DNA of 64,000 nucleotides from NCBI GenBank assembly GCA_003971905.1, contig RSEE01000060.1, positions 124,001 through 188,000 of the forward strand. The letters are read 5' to 3'. The DNA comes from Moniliella sp. 'wahieum' (Eukaryota > Basidiomycota > Moniliellomycetes > Moniliellales > Moniliellaceae). Positions 40,401 to 50,617 of this stretch are shown here, in pieces. The notes beneath the pieces were generated by a model. That model was not told where the DNA came from and made no database searches. It worked only from the letters and a program-made list of their open reading frames with translations. Numbering within the stretch: the first letter of the stretch is position 1; every line of letters begins with the position of its first letter. The position numbers and the translations under genes are program-made.

Positions 40401-41237
40401 GGGTGGGCTTCGCTGTCGCTCTCCTGGAGTGGGTGCTGCCACCAGCCTGGTTCGGCTGAGCTGGAACGCGAAGCGGGGGCGGACGAGGCAGAGGGGCTGT
40501 CGACGTCGGCGTCCCCGTCGGCGTCGGCATCGGCAGGGTGGGAGTAGATGTCGAGCGCAGCGTCCAGCAGCGACGCACGCGACGGTCGCCAGGGAGATGG
40601 GGCGGAGAGGGGGGGGGAAGGGGTGGTACTGCTGGCGCCGATGGCCGAGCCGGCCAGCACGTCAAGGGCCGTGTAGTGGGCGGGGGGGACGCAGCCCGTC
40701 GGACGCACTGAAGCTCGAGGGGCGCACGGTGGGTGTGGAGAGGGACCCGGTGCGTTGCTCTGTTGCCTGGGTCGGGCTCACCTGGCTCAGGCTCAGGCCC
40801 AGGCCCAGGCCGAGACCGAGGCCCACGGGGGCGGGCTGGGGTCAGCGTCGAGGGCGAGGGCGGGCGCAAGCGCGGGCAGGGGCGGCAGGTCGAGGGGCCC
40901 GCGGGGCAGAGGCGGTGGGTCCGAGTCGCGTGCACGCGCCTGGAGTTCGTGGAAGCTGAGCAGACGTGCGCGGGAGGGGCGGGCTATGCGGGACTGTCGG
41001 ACGGCGTGGACGATGGCGTGGGCGTGCTCGTCGTCGTCGTCGATCGTCGTCGTCGTCGTCGTCGTCGTCGTTGCCGCTGGCGTCGTCGGGGGTGGGGGAG
41101 GAGTGGCGGTCGGGGGAGGGGGTGTGCTGCAGGGGCTCGTCGGCAGCGCGGGGGATGGGGCTGATGGAGGAGGAGGAGGAGGGGGACGAGCGTGGCGGGA
41201 AGACAAAGGTGGCCATGGAGTCCAGCGCGCGTGCCAT
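34435..41237 (-). CDS. Giant coiled-coil protein (about 2,200 aa), family unresolved
   Basis: The start MARALDSMATFVFPPRSSP leads to an Asp run and RARLLSFHELQARARD. Then come a Ser/Pro/Asp-rich N-terminal third and about 1,300 residues of nearly unbroken coiled coil rich in Glu, Gln, Ala and Arg (HQDLEQSHRALTDTHEEMAQ, ARLREEDRRCAEMLGKVDG, VAELETRLVSALRADK). The C-terminal part is disordered (RKSFKLQPVPPVARIFEP) with a last helix (LSLRVRDLDDTVVTLEAEKR). One intron, 35291-35401 (donor GTATGT, end ACCAG). At least six frame changes by single-base indels, for example near 41050, 40790, 38290, 37020, 36200 and 35800. Length and layout suggest a golgin, spindle-pole or nuclear-migration scaffold. 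I see no GRIP, PH or motor domain. Confidence 0.75.
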
Positions 41238-41245
41238 GTTGCAGC

Positions 41246-41262
41246 GGGGGGGGGGGGGGGGG
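41246..41262 (-). promoter_or_regulatory. Poly(C) tract in coiled-coil gene leader
   Basis: G17 on the plus strand, C17 in sense, ending 9 bp before the ATG at 41237. Confidence 0.6.
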
Positions 41263-42705
41263 CGCACACGACCAGGGCCAAGGGAGCGGACGCGGCGGAG
41301 GGGATGGAGGGGGGTGGGGTGGAGGTGGTGGGGGTGCCGGCGCGACGGGAAGGGACGGACGCAGGGCGTGCGTGCTGGAGCGAGGCGCAGTGGCTGGTGA
41401 CTGGGAGTGCATGTTAGCTGGGTGCGGGATGCATGAATGCGGTGCGCTGTGCCTGCCTGGGCGCATGCCACGTGCCAGCCGCAGGAAGCGCCCGCACAGC
41501 GCCAGTGTGCCGCGTGCGATCGGCAGCCCGGCCGGTGGGCCTGCGGTGGACACGCGTAGGGTTGCGGCGCGCACACTGCCCGCCTGCCGCCGCCCGCGCC
41601 GCGGCGCCGCGGTGGAGCACGCCGGAGCACACACGCCCGCTTGTGCGCCCTGGTGCGCACGACGCGCCGGGTGGGTGCTGCGGGTGTGCGCTGCGCCCCC
41701 TGGCCCGCGCCTCTGCAACAGCGGGCTCGTGTGGCCAGGGTCCGCTGCGTGTCTGCTGTGGCTCGGCCTGCTGGCTGCACTGCACGCCGCCCACACGCTG
41801 GCTCAGCACTGCTCCTCAGCCCCCCCATCCGCCCTCCGGCTTCTCCCGCCTCCACTCTCCATCCCCACCCGCTCCCACTCCCATCCCTCCATGGTGCCCA
41901 CCCTCCCCATCCACCTTCCCCAGTATGCAGTGCCTCCTTTTCTCTGTGTCCGCTCGCCATCCGTCGTTTAGCGTTCAGCCTGAACGTGAGTCAGCCTTGA
42001 AGCTTCACGTTCAACTTGAACGTCAACGTCAACGTCATGTCGTCAACGCGTCACGCGTCAACCCGCAACGGGAACGTCACGGCTAGTCATTACTGTACTC
42101 ATAATCATTAAGCTTCGCCCCCCCTTTTCTGATAGCGGCGTAACGCGTATTACGCGTAAACGCATAAGCGAGATAAGCGCACCGCGTTTAGCCCAAATGC
42201 GCTACGCGTTACGCGTTCCAACGCCCCCACTTGCCACTGGCCACTGGCCAAGCATCATGCATCATGCCACTAAGCACATCAGCGCATCCCCCTGCACTCT
42301 CCTCGTCCTAATCCACACCTGGCAAATTCGCATCTCTCGGCTGCCATCGCCACCCCATCTACCCCACACGCGTCTTCATAACGTCGTCCAACCTTACCGG
42401 TTACCGGTTAGGCCGTCGATCATCGCCGCCAGCGTCACCTGCATTGCAGACGAACACCCCCCTTCCGTCCGATCCCCACACAGGTCATCATCAGCTCGAG
42501 CGGCCGAAACCTACTCTGATCTACATGTGCCGACATCACATCACGAATGATGTGATGTGATGCCACCAAGAATCCGAGAGTCCTGCTGGAATCTCTGTTG
42601 AGAGTTGCCGTACATGCCACATGCACTGTGTGCAAAAGCACAATCCTTAATCCTCTCTCTGTAAGGTTACCCACCCCTCCTCTTCCTATCTCCCTTTTCC
42701 ATGCA
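41263..42705. other. Intergenic: GC-rich promoter then heptamer repeats
   Basis: 41263-41940 is very GC-rich with long chance frames on both strands. From 41960 the heptamer repeats begin. No gene recognised. Confidence 0.45.
41985..42265. repeat. Cluster of palindromic short repeats (AACGTT, ACGCGT, CCACTGG, GCATCAT)
   Basis: ACGTCA-type units near 42010-42035, CACGCGTCA at 42045, TAACGCG/TTACGCG units at 42140-42165 and 42203-42216, CCACTGG twice at 42234 and 42241, and GCATCAT twice at 42252 and 42259. A TTACCGG pair lies further on at about 42397-42411. Confidence 0.8.
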
Positions 42706-42792
42706 TCCTCGATGGTCCAACGGCTATGATGTGACGCTCTCACTGCACTTGCAGCAACCGTCAAGACCCGGGTTCGACTCCCGGTCGGGGAA
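42706..42792 (+). tRNA. tRNA-Glu(CTC) with a 15-nt intron
   Basis: The acceptor TCCTCGA pairs with TCGGGGA, with discriminator A at 42792. The T arm is CCGGG-TTCGACT-CCCGG. The anticodon stem is TGACG/CGTCA with loop CTCTCAC and anticodon CTC at 42739-42741. Between position 37 and 38 lies a 15-nt intron (42743-42757) containing CTGCACTTGCAG. A T5 Pol III terminator follows at 42795. Confidence 0.93.
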
Positions 42793-43255
42793 TCTTTTTC
42801 ATGGAACGCCTCAGTCTTCGTTTGTGAGCGGTCACGGCATAGACCATCCACAAAGCTCTCATCGCCTTTGGCCAAGCCGTCATTCATATTTTTTCAATGA
42901 CGAAAAGTGACACTGCACTCCAAAAAAGCACCATTGGAAAACGAAGCAGCTGGCGTAAACGAAACATCTGCCTTTGATCTGTGGTATCCGTATCGTCCGA
43001 CCTCTCTGGAGGTGCGAAGATGAGAACGGAGAACTGGGGAGAAACGATAGACGAAAAGTACGCTGTGTGGTGCCCCACAGAATACACATGATATACTACC
43101 TCTTTCGATGCCATCCACTCAATTGCCTTGGGAGAGACTTTCATCGGCTCCCACTTCGGAGAAACACGCCTACATACTGGCCTTAGGCTAAGCGCTGCTG
43201 AGGGCTGAGGCGATGAGGAGGGATTGAGAGGACGTTGGCCAAATCATTAATCACA

Positions 43256-43345
43256 GAAGCCACCCACGGTGGCTCAGCGCTGCTCAGCCTGAGCGCTGAG
43301 GCTCAGCGCTAAACGCTCAACGCTCTCTCAACGTTCACCTAAGCC
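43256..43345. repeat. Decayed AGCGCT repeat cluster
   Basis: Repeated GCTCAGC, CTGAGCG and GCTCAGCGCT units, on both orientations, then CAACGCT/CAACGTT units. Confidence 0.75.
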
Positions 43346-43907
43346 TCAGCGAACAACTTTGAGGCTCAGCACCCCCCTCCATCATATTGCACTTGTTCGG
43401 CACATCCTCCCCTCCTCCCCCACACACACTAAGCCATAAGCGATCTATCTACCGCCCTTGCACCTTGCCCTCTCGTTGTAAGTACAACTCACGCGTTGCT
43501 GAAAAAAAGAGTACATCATGCCATGGTCCACCTCTCCCGCGTTTCCTCTATTGTTCTTTTTCCACAGACGGCTCTCAAGAGATCTGAGAGCATGGGCGTC
43601 CCAGATAGAGAACCCACACATTGAAGCTTTTGGATCGGTTCCCGCACGGCCTTGTGCAACGCGCGCACCACCCGCTCGGATCGGTTTTTGGGTGTCGGAT
43701 AATCCAAATGCCAAACCACACCACACACGAAGAATTCCAAGATGTAAGATGTGGCCTCAATCGCATAATATCGCAAACTGTATATATACTGGGCCCAGGA
43801 GTCAAAGATGGCAGTTGCACGACTTGGAGGCAGGAATGAAGATAAGGTTGTAATCCCTGGAGATCTGAAAAGAGTATAGCAGGCAACCTGTCATAGTTAG
43901 GCTGATC

Positions 43908-43935
43908 GATCTGAGATCTGAGATCTGAGATCTGA
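43908..43935. repeat. Heptamer array (GATCTGA, 4 perfect units)
   Basis: Perfect units at 43908, 43915, 43922 and 43929. The core palindrome is AGATCT. Confidence 0.9.
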
Positions 43936-44668
43936 TCTCGCTCTCAGCATTTCCAATTTCTTCGTCCCGAACGTCTCTCGCACTTTCTCTGTCTTTCCTC
44001 CGCTTCGCACCATGTCCTCTGCTCTTGCCTCTTCCCCCCACGAACGATTGCTACATACCTGCACCTGGTCTTGACTATGGTCTCATTCGCCCTTAGCGCC
44101 GACTTGTGGCAACCAAAGCCCTTCTTCGTCATTCTCTGCATCTTGCCGTTGTCGCAGCATCATGTAGTCGTTGCGGCCAGTGCCAGTGATGGCCACGTAA
44201 AAAGGGTTTTCAACGATTAAGCGTAAGGTTGAACTTCAACGTTCAAATTTCAAACGAACAGCGGATGCGTGTGTGGGGCATCTCTGAGATCTGCAGCCCT
44301 GCACGGCCAGCACCCAGTCAGAAAATTACGCCACGACGGTACGTGTGGCCACTACGGCGTACGGAGAAGACAGAGTGTGCGGTGGTGAGCAACAGCACGA
44401 GTAACTGAGTACTGGGTACTGATGTGGCATACCTTCTACCGAGTGCTACTGGGGCTGATGCACTGGCGCATGATGGTATTGTGGTTCGCTGCTGTAGTGA
44501 TGCTAGTGATGGGGGTGGATGGATATTGTGGGTGCTCATGGCGCTCATGCACTCATGGTGCATGACTAACACAACTCATCGTTTTGAATGTGTTTCGCGT
44601 TGCCGCGCAGGTGTTGGACAATGTTGACGCGTTGACGACGTTTGCCACAGTTTGCCACAATAAGGCCA

Positions 44669-44748
44669 TTGAACGTTGAACGTTGAGTTGAATGTTGACC
44701 CACAACGGTTACCGGGTACCGGTTATCAGCTTGAAGCTTGAAGCTTTC
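44669..44748. repeat. Two adjacent heptamer arrays with unit switching
   Basis: TTGAACG twice at 44669 and 44676, then TTGAG, TTGAATG, TTGACC. Then from 44707, six units in strict 7-bp phase: GGTTACC, GGGTACC, GGTTATC, AGCTTGA, AGCTTGA, AGCTTTC. Confidence 0.88.
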
Positions 44749-45236
44749 CTATTACTTGCGGTTACCGCGGTTATAATATACCCTCAGCCAGGGGTCGTTA
44801 TCATGCAGATCATGTGAATCAACCCAAGTTAAGTACTACTCCGGCATAACAACTACTACCGTTGCATCCGGGTAGAACTGAAGCTCAGGCCTGACACAGT
44901 GGCAGCTTGACTAATAGAACAGATTCACGATGCAATGGTCTCCTGGGAACTTGAAGCTCTCTCCTGAGAGCGCCTGTGCCATGTACCATGGGATATGGAC
45001 CTCGTGCCCATGTCATGCCGCCGGCCACAGAGAATTGCGCCCTAATACTACTACTACATCATCATATAGGCGCAGCCACAACAGCAGCGCCGCACCCGAA
45101 GAGAAGAGAGCGCCCAACCCCCCGTGAGGCCGTGAGGCCTCAGCCTGAAGCCTGAGGCACAGCAGGGGCAAAACAGCGAGTCGCACAGCAGCACACACGC
45201 CTTCTGCCTATAACCCACGAGGATCGGGTGGGAAAA

Positions 45237-45278
45237 CTGAGTACTGAAGCTTGAAGCTTGAAGCTTGAAGCGCGATTA
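45237..45278. repeat. Heptamer array (CTGAGTA, CTGAAGC, TTGAAGC x3, GCGATTA)
   Basis: Six consecutive 7-bp units from 45237. The palindrome at the junctions changes from AGTACT to AAGCTT. Confidence 0.88.
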
Positions 45279-45737
45279 AGCTAACCCACAACACGCCCTG
45301 CCGCAGCAGCTGGAAGCACACAAGTAAATAGACAAACTACACTGTGTGCTCTTCGGCTCTCTGTGGTGCTGGTAGCACAGCTATACCACTATTAGGATCA
45401 CTTTCATTCTCGCGGTCCCACATGTCACAGCTCCATAACCCCTCTTTTTCACCAATTCCATCTCCCGCCGCCCCCCCTCCTCTCCCTCCTCTCCTCCCTC
45501 CTCATCTCTTGTTGCCATCAATAGTTGTCCTGCTCCCTGTTGTTGGCTCAGTGTCTCGCCCATCGGCGCTCACGACACTCCCCTCACCGGCTTCACCCAT
45601 CCATCCTCGCCCTCTCCGTCTGCAATACCACCAGTGGCTTATGCAGTTGAGCACACGTCTCTCTCCCCCACTACTCTCTTCGCCGCCCGTGCTCCGCCAT
45701 ATGCCTGACGCCCAACTGCGCCTACTCCCCCCCTAAG

Positions 45738-46393
45738 TTGCTATCCTGCCCTCTCCCCGACACCGAATCGAGCCCCGAAAACCTGTCCGTCTCCACACCC
45801 CATACCGACGTGTACCGGGCGGGCTCCGAGGGCAAAAACCACTGCTGGCAGCATTGCTGGCATTCCACCCCGTTCTCCATTCCTTCCTGCTCGCCATGCG
45901 CGCTTGACAAACTGGAAGCTCTTCTCGATCGAATGGAGCACATGCCCTCTCCGCTTCTCCCGCCCTATTTTTGCCTTGCACCTTCCCCCACACGCCCCCG
46001 CTCGAGTTCGCGGGAACCAAACGAGGGCCATCAGGGCTCCCTGGGGCGACCTTGGTACTTTCGTCCCGTCGACGGAACAGATCGAGATCCACGCTCAAAT
46101 TGGAACGGGCAAGTCCACCCGCCGGCTCGGCGTCGCAACTCTCGCCAGCTTTGTGCTGGGCCCCCACTCACCTCTCTCCACCCCGCCATTCCCTTGCCCC
46201 TCGATCCGGGCACGGCACCGTCGTTCGCCTTCTCGTGCCGCACCCCATGATGGAAACCAAGACCAATCCCAATGCCACGACCAATCCAATCCCAATCCCA
46301 AGATGTTCTTCATTCTCCAATGGCGTACGGACGTCTTCCTCAGCACTTCCCGATGCGGCGCCTCCTAACTATAACATTGGCCCTCTCTCCTAA
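45738..46393 (+). CDS. Possible gene, frame unresolved
   Basis: Coding-like composition on the plus strand, with plausible stretches in two frames: SVSTPHTDVYRAGSEGKN and ALDKLEALLDRMEHMP in one, ERASPPAGSASQLSPALC and SSSALPDAAPPNYNIGPLS (stop 46391-46393) in another. A single indel could join them. No family recognised. The minus-strand frame through the same DNA is also long, so strand is uncertain. Confidence 0.25.
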
Positions 46394-46780
46394 TAGCTTA
46401 TGCTCTGACTTTGCTGTTGCTCTCTATAAGTTTTTGTGTTGCCCTGTGCATTTGCATCCTGTGAATATACCCATATCACGTTATCTACACGTCCCTTCTG
46501 TTATGTACCTTTTCTTCCGTCTCTTCTCGCCCTTCGTTTCATCCCACATGCTCATATTCCACTGAGTTGCACGGGATATAGTACAATCTGTCTTTCATTT
46601 CCAGCACAGCGGTCCCTATTCCCAAACGGTGACAACCATATGTATGCGCATGCCTTATGCCTCTTCTCTATCCCTCTCCCTTCTCTCTTTTTATTATACG
46701 CGAGGAGACACCGGGCTAGGCGGGCCGGTCAGCTGGGGATTCGCCCCAGCTTGGTGCTGCTCACCACCGTCGCACCGCAC
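46394..46780. other. Intergenic, AT-richer
   Basis: No gene recognised. It reads as a 3' UTR or promoter-like region. Confidence 0.35.
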
Positions 46781-46782
46781 AC

Positions 46783-46836
46783 CACATCGCCACCGTCACC
46801 ACCATCGCCACCGTAGCCACCGTCGCCACCGTTCCC
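46783..46836. repeat. ACC/GTC-rich triplet repeat
   Basis: Imperfect GCCACCGTC/ACCACCATC units, about six copies, all multiples of 3 bp. Confidence 0.7.
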
Positions 46837-47560
46837 CCGAGATAATGTCACGAACGCTGGTGTAGGTGCGCAAAAAGGGATTGCAGCATATATGCCGGGG
46901 GATGTTCATGATGGACGCCGGGATGATGTATTGAGTGATTGACCCAGGGTAGTTGGGCCATTTGAGGCTTGGGCTTCGGGATCCATGAGCCAGAGCTGCG
47001 CATAGCGAGGTCCATTCCAGTGTTGTTCCGGCGGTGCGGGTCCGGGTTGCGGTCATGGTACGTGGCAGGATAAATTAAGGGTCCAACTGCAGTATAAGTG
47101 GTGCCATGAAGGACCAAAGAATACACTCTCCAACAGTGTTTGCCAAGGGATGTCGTATTTGGCAATCCATGAGGTGAGAAGGCCATCAACGTTCCATTGT
47201 ACATACGTTTTTGGACAACTCTTCTGTGGCTCGACGGAAGCCGTAACGGATGCGTCCAAAAAGTTTGGACAGGGGCGGGCATGGCTTAGGATTGGGAATG
47301 TTCACCTTGCCTACATGCTGAGCGTTAGAAGAGCAGGGCAGAAAAGAGGAAGATGAACACACCTTGGCTGCAGCGTAGAAAGAACGGGGATTTGATTGGG
47401 ACGAATTATAAACACGTTCTTCTGCAAACATGTAAGCGTTGGAGTAACGGCATATATGATCTTCCCAATGACAATTTGAGCGTGTTGGAAGTTCTCACCC
47501 ACAATAGGAATAACGCATCGGCCTCGATCCACAGGCTGGATAATTGACGGCCACACCGAA
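46815..47560 (-). pseudogene. Possible broken gene of lower GC, unidentified
   Basis: On the minus strand, protein-like segments succeed one another in different frames: QHAQIVIGKIIYAVTPTL, CPKTYVQWNVDGLLTSWIAK, YDIPWQTLLESVFFGPSWHH, TTLEWTSLCAALAHGS and YPGSITQYIIPASIMNIPR. Codon use is less G/C-biased than in the neighbours. I do not recognise the family. It could be a decayed gene, a transferred sequence or a multi-exon gene broken by indels. Confidence 0.25.
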
Positions 47561-47629
47561 AGGCATGACGGCCCAGGGCACAACCCAATGCATGGCCATT
47601 GGAGACACAATTGGGATAGTGTCTCCCTC

Positions 47630-47800
47630 AGAGAGAGACCTGGACCCTGGTCCTCACGAGCCAGCCTGCCCTTTGGTGCTTCCCAAAGAGCGAGATACTT
47701 GCGCACAAGCTTCGTTAGTCAACGTACTGCCGAGCTGTTAGTCAATGTACCGACCAGCCTGCTCTCTGGTGCTTCCCTCAGAGAGACTCTTGCAGCCTTT
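47630..47800. repeat. Imperfect direct repeats of about 40 bp
   Basis: A block starting CCAGCCTG and ending ACTTGC at 47661-47703 recurs at about 47755-47795 as CCAGCCTG...CTCTTGC. CCCTCAGAGAGA occurs at 47627 and again at 47776. GTTAGTCAACGTAC (47716) recurs as GTTAGTCAATGTAC (47739). Confidence 0.6.
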
Positions 47801-49437
47801 CCTCATGCGTGGTTTGAACGAGTCGCTTTTTTAGGCGTAGCTTTTCCCTGTCCCAGCCTTAAGCTCTGTGAATGATATGGATGCAGTATGGAGATGTAGC
47901 TGTATTGATACAAACGCCTTGAGGATAATTCAATCCCATCTTTCCCCTTTGCCAAATGAATCCATCTGGCATACTATACCGGTCTGTTCAACAACAGGGT
48001 TTGATTCTTGCCTTCCTTTTTCTCCTTGGATCGATGAGGGAAAACAGGTCAGAAGAGGGGGGAGAATGATCCAAACATACATAGAGCGCGATGAGTCAAT
48101 GACAGAGGGTGGTGCGGATGGTGCACGGTAGGACTGATGCTCGATCAAGTACCCTGCCGACTGACGTGGCGCAACAGCGGGTGACGCCATCAGCAAACCG
48201 TATCCAACGGCGAAGGGAGCTGCACATGGGGCAATGAGACCGTCACCGCCCCCGGCCTTGGCCGCGGTTCAGGTCCTGGTCCTGTTCCTGGTTCTGGCTC
48301 CGTCCCGGCTCCCCCACAGTAGTACCTAACAAGAGGCCGTCCCCCCGCGACTCACCCACTCACCCACCTCGCCACCACCTCATTCGCCCCCATCTTCACC
48401 GCGCCCCAGGCAGCTTGGGCTTTGAGTCCTTCCCCCCCCCCGGCTGGAAAGAGTTGAGGTCAATGAGATACGCCTGTAGCTACCAGAAAGTCAACAGCGG
48501 GGTCCAACGAAAGTACCGTGACCGACATGATGCAAGAGCCCTTGACCGTGCTTCCGAATGGGACGACACGAACGCACTTGCTTTCTTCGCCCCGCCTTCT
48601 TCACCTGGAGATGTCCCTCTGGCGCGGTAATACTACACTCACAACATCATCATATGCCAGTGGATGAGGCCGAGGGCGGAACGTGGGATGAGGGTGGGCG
48701 TCCAAGTAGATGCACGGTACCTTTTGGTACAAGAACCCATAGTACTCATGCGAAAGCGACCGAAACTACTCCAAGCAGGGGCGACTCTGTACCCGGGTAT
48801 GCGCCAACGACTTGGTGGGAGGCAGTAAGAAAAGCGGTGTAAGCGCCGGGTATGACGCATAACGCGTCCTGAGATTCAACGGAATAGACAGTTCAATGCA
48901 ATGCATTCTGTTGCCACGTTACCCACCGGTGCCTTGCCTGATTCGTAGATGTGAAAGCTAGACCTTAGAGTTGCAGCGCACAGACCAGCAGGCCACGTGT
49001 TCACTCCTGTCCCACTGCTCGTTCTGTCCTCTTCGCCATCACTCTCCTTCCCCCCCTTCCCCTTCTAGTTCTTGCTCACCTCGTTACTTGATTATTACTC
49101 GCTGATCGTCTGTGGTTTAGAGACTAGGTGTCTCCAGTCAGAGCCTTCACGCGTCCCTACAATTCCCTGGTATATTTCAGTCACTAGTCGCAGCCGCCTG
49201 TTTTGGCCTTGGAGCCAGCCAGTACCGTTGAGCCAACATGAGCTCACCCGCTGTACCACTTACTCCTGACTCTGTGACGCCTGAAGACCTGATTAATGGG
49301 ATTCCAATCGCTAGCCGTGGTCTACCTTGGGCTCCACCGCCGCTACTTTCCTCGTGTTAGAGCCAACGCACAGTTTGGTTGTCTCCCCGTTCCCTCCCCC
49401 AAGTCATTATATTGTCGGCATAGCAACGCGCGCCTGC
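47801..49437. other. Intergenic, no gene recognised
   Basis: Short unrelated ORFs only. 48270-48300 has a small CCTGGTCCTGTTCCTGG repeat. Nothing conserved seen up to the IDH1 stop. Confidence 0.4.
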
Positions 49438-50617
49438 TCAAAAGTTCTTGATGACCGCGTCGGTGAATTGCTGCGTGGTGGCTGTGCCGCCCATGTCGGG
49501 CGTGCCAATGCGGTTCTCCGAGATGACCTTGTACAGCGAGTTGGCAATCGAGTTGGCCTGGGCGTTGAGACCAAGGTGGCGCAGCATCATCGTCGACGAA
49601 AGCAGCATCGCCGTCGGGTTGGCCTTGCCTGTGCCCTCAATGTCCTTGGCCACGTGCCGGCAGCCCGGCTCGTATAGCGCGTATTCCCGCCCAATGTTGG
49701 CGCCTGGGATCACACCGGGCCCGCCTACCAGCGCAGCACCAATGTTGGAAACAATGTTGCCGTACAAGTTGGGGGTGACGACCACGTCAAACTGCTGCGG
49801 GTTGCTGACCAGCTGCATGGACGTGTTGTCGACAATCATCGCGTTGTGCGTAATGCCAGCGTGGGTGTACTCCTTGGCCACGTCGTTAAAGGTACGAGGA
49901 AGAGACCGTCACCGAGCTTCATAATGTTGGCCTTGTGCACGCACGTCACCTTTTTGCGGCCGTTGCGCACAGCAAAGTCAAATGCGAAGCGGGCATCCGC
50001 TCAGCCTTGGCGCGCGTCGAGACCTTGAGCGACTCGACGACACCAGGGTAGGACTGGTGCTCAAGCCCCGAGTACTCGCCCTCGGTGTTCTCGCGAATAA
50101 TGACAAAGTCCACGTTGGGTGGCGCGTGGGGTGGCCGGGCAGGTCTTGCAAATGACCATGGAGGCGTAAATGTCGAGCTGCTGGCGCAAGGCCACGTTCC
50201 ACGAGTTGTGGCTGCCGGCCTCGATGGGGGTGTAGAAGATGCCTGGGGATGGGGTTAGTACGGCAGGGGCAGGCGCTGCAGTGCAGGGGGGAGGCGTACC
50301 CTTGAGGCCGACCTTGTTGCGCTGGAGCGACTGCATGGCATCCTGGAACAGGGCCTCGCTGCCGTGGGTCTCGCCCGAGACGTCGAACTCCTCCCACTCG
50401 ACGGGGACGTTGATGGACTCGAAGACCTGCTTGACAGAGTGGGTGACCTCCTTGCCAATGCCGTCGCCGGGCAGAGGGTGACGACGGACGCCGCCGTACT
50501 TCTTGGGAGGGCGGCGACGTCGTCGAGGCTGAGGGTGGACATGGCGCGGGCCGCGAGGCGCGGGGCGGGGGCGGCGCGGAGGGCGCGGGCAAGACCGAGG
50601 CTGCGCGGGAGGGCCAT
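49438..50617 (-). CDS. IDH1: NAD-isocitrate dehydrogenase subunit 1 (regulatory)
   Basis: Forms the mitochondrial IDH hetero-octamer with IDH2 and binds AMP and citrate allosterically. The start [20 protein letters not shown] is an arginine-rich, acid-free mitochondrial presequence. Then come [85 protein letters not shown] and [20 protein letters not shown], which match IDH1 and not IDH2. It ends [13 protein letters not shown] at 49438. One 57-nt intron, 50243-50299 (GTACGC donor, CTAAC branch). Indels near 50505, 50475, 50140, 49990 and 49895. Divergent from IDH2 with a 527-bp gap. Confidence 0.95.

Larger units (their letters stand above)
42793..45340. other. Gene-poor region rich in heptamer repeats
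   Basis: No convincing gene on either strand. It carries the arrays listed separately, plus repeat remnants at 44225-44260 (AACGTT type), 44400-44425 (TACTGAG/TACTGGG) and 45125-45160 (GAGGCC/AGCCTGA). Confidence 0.5.
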
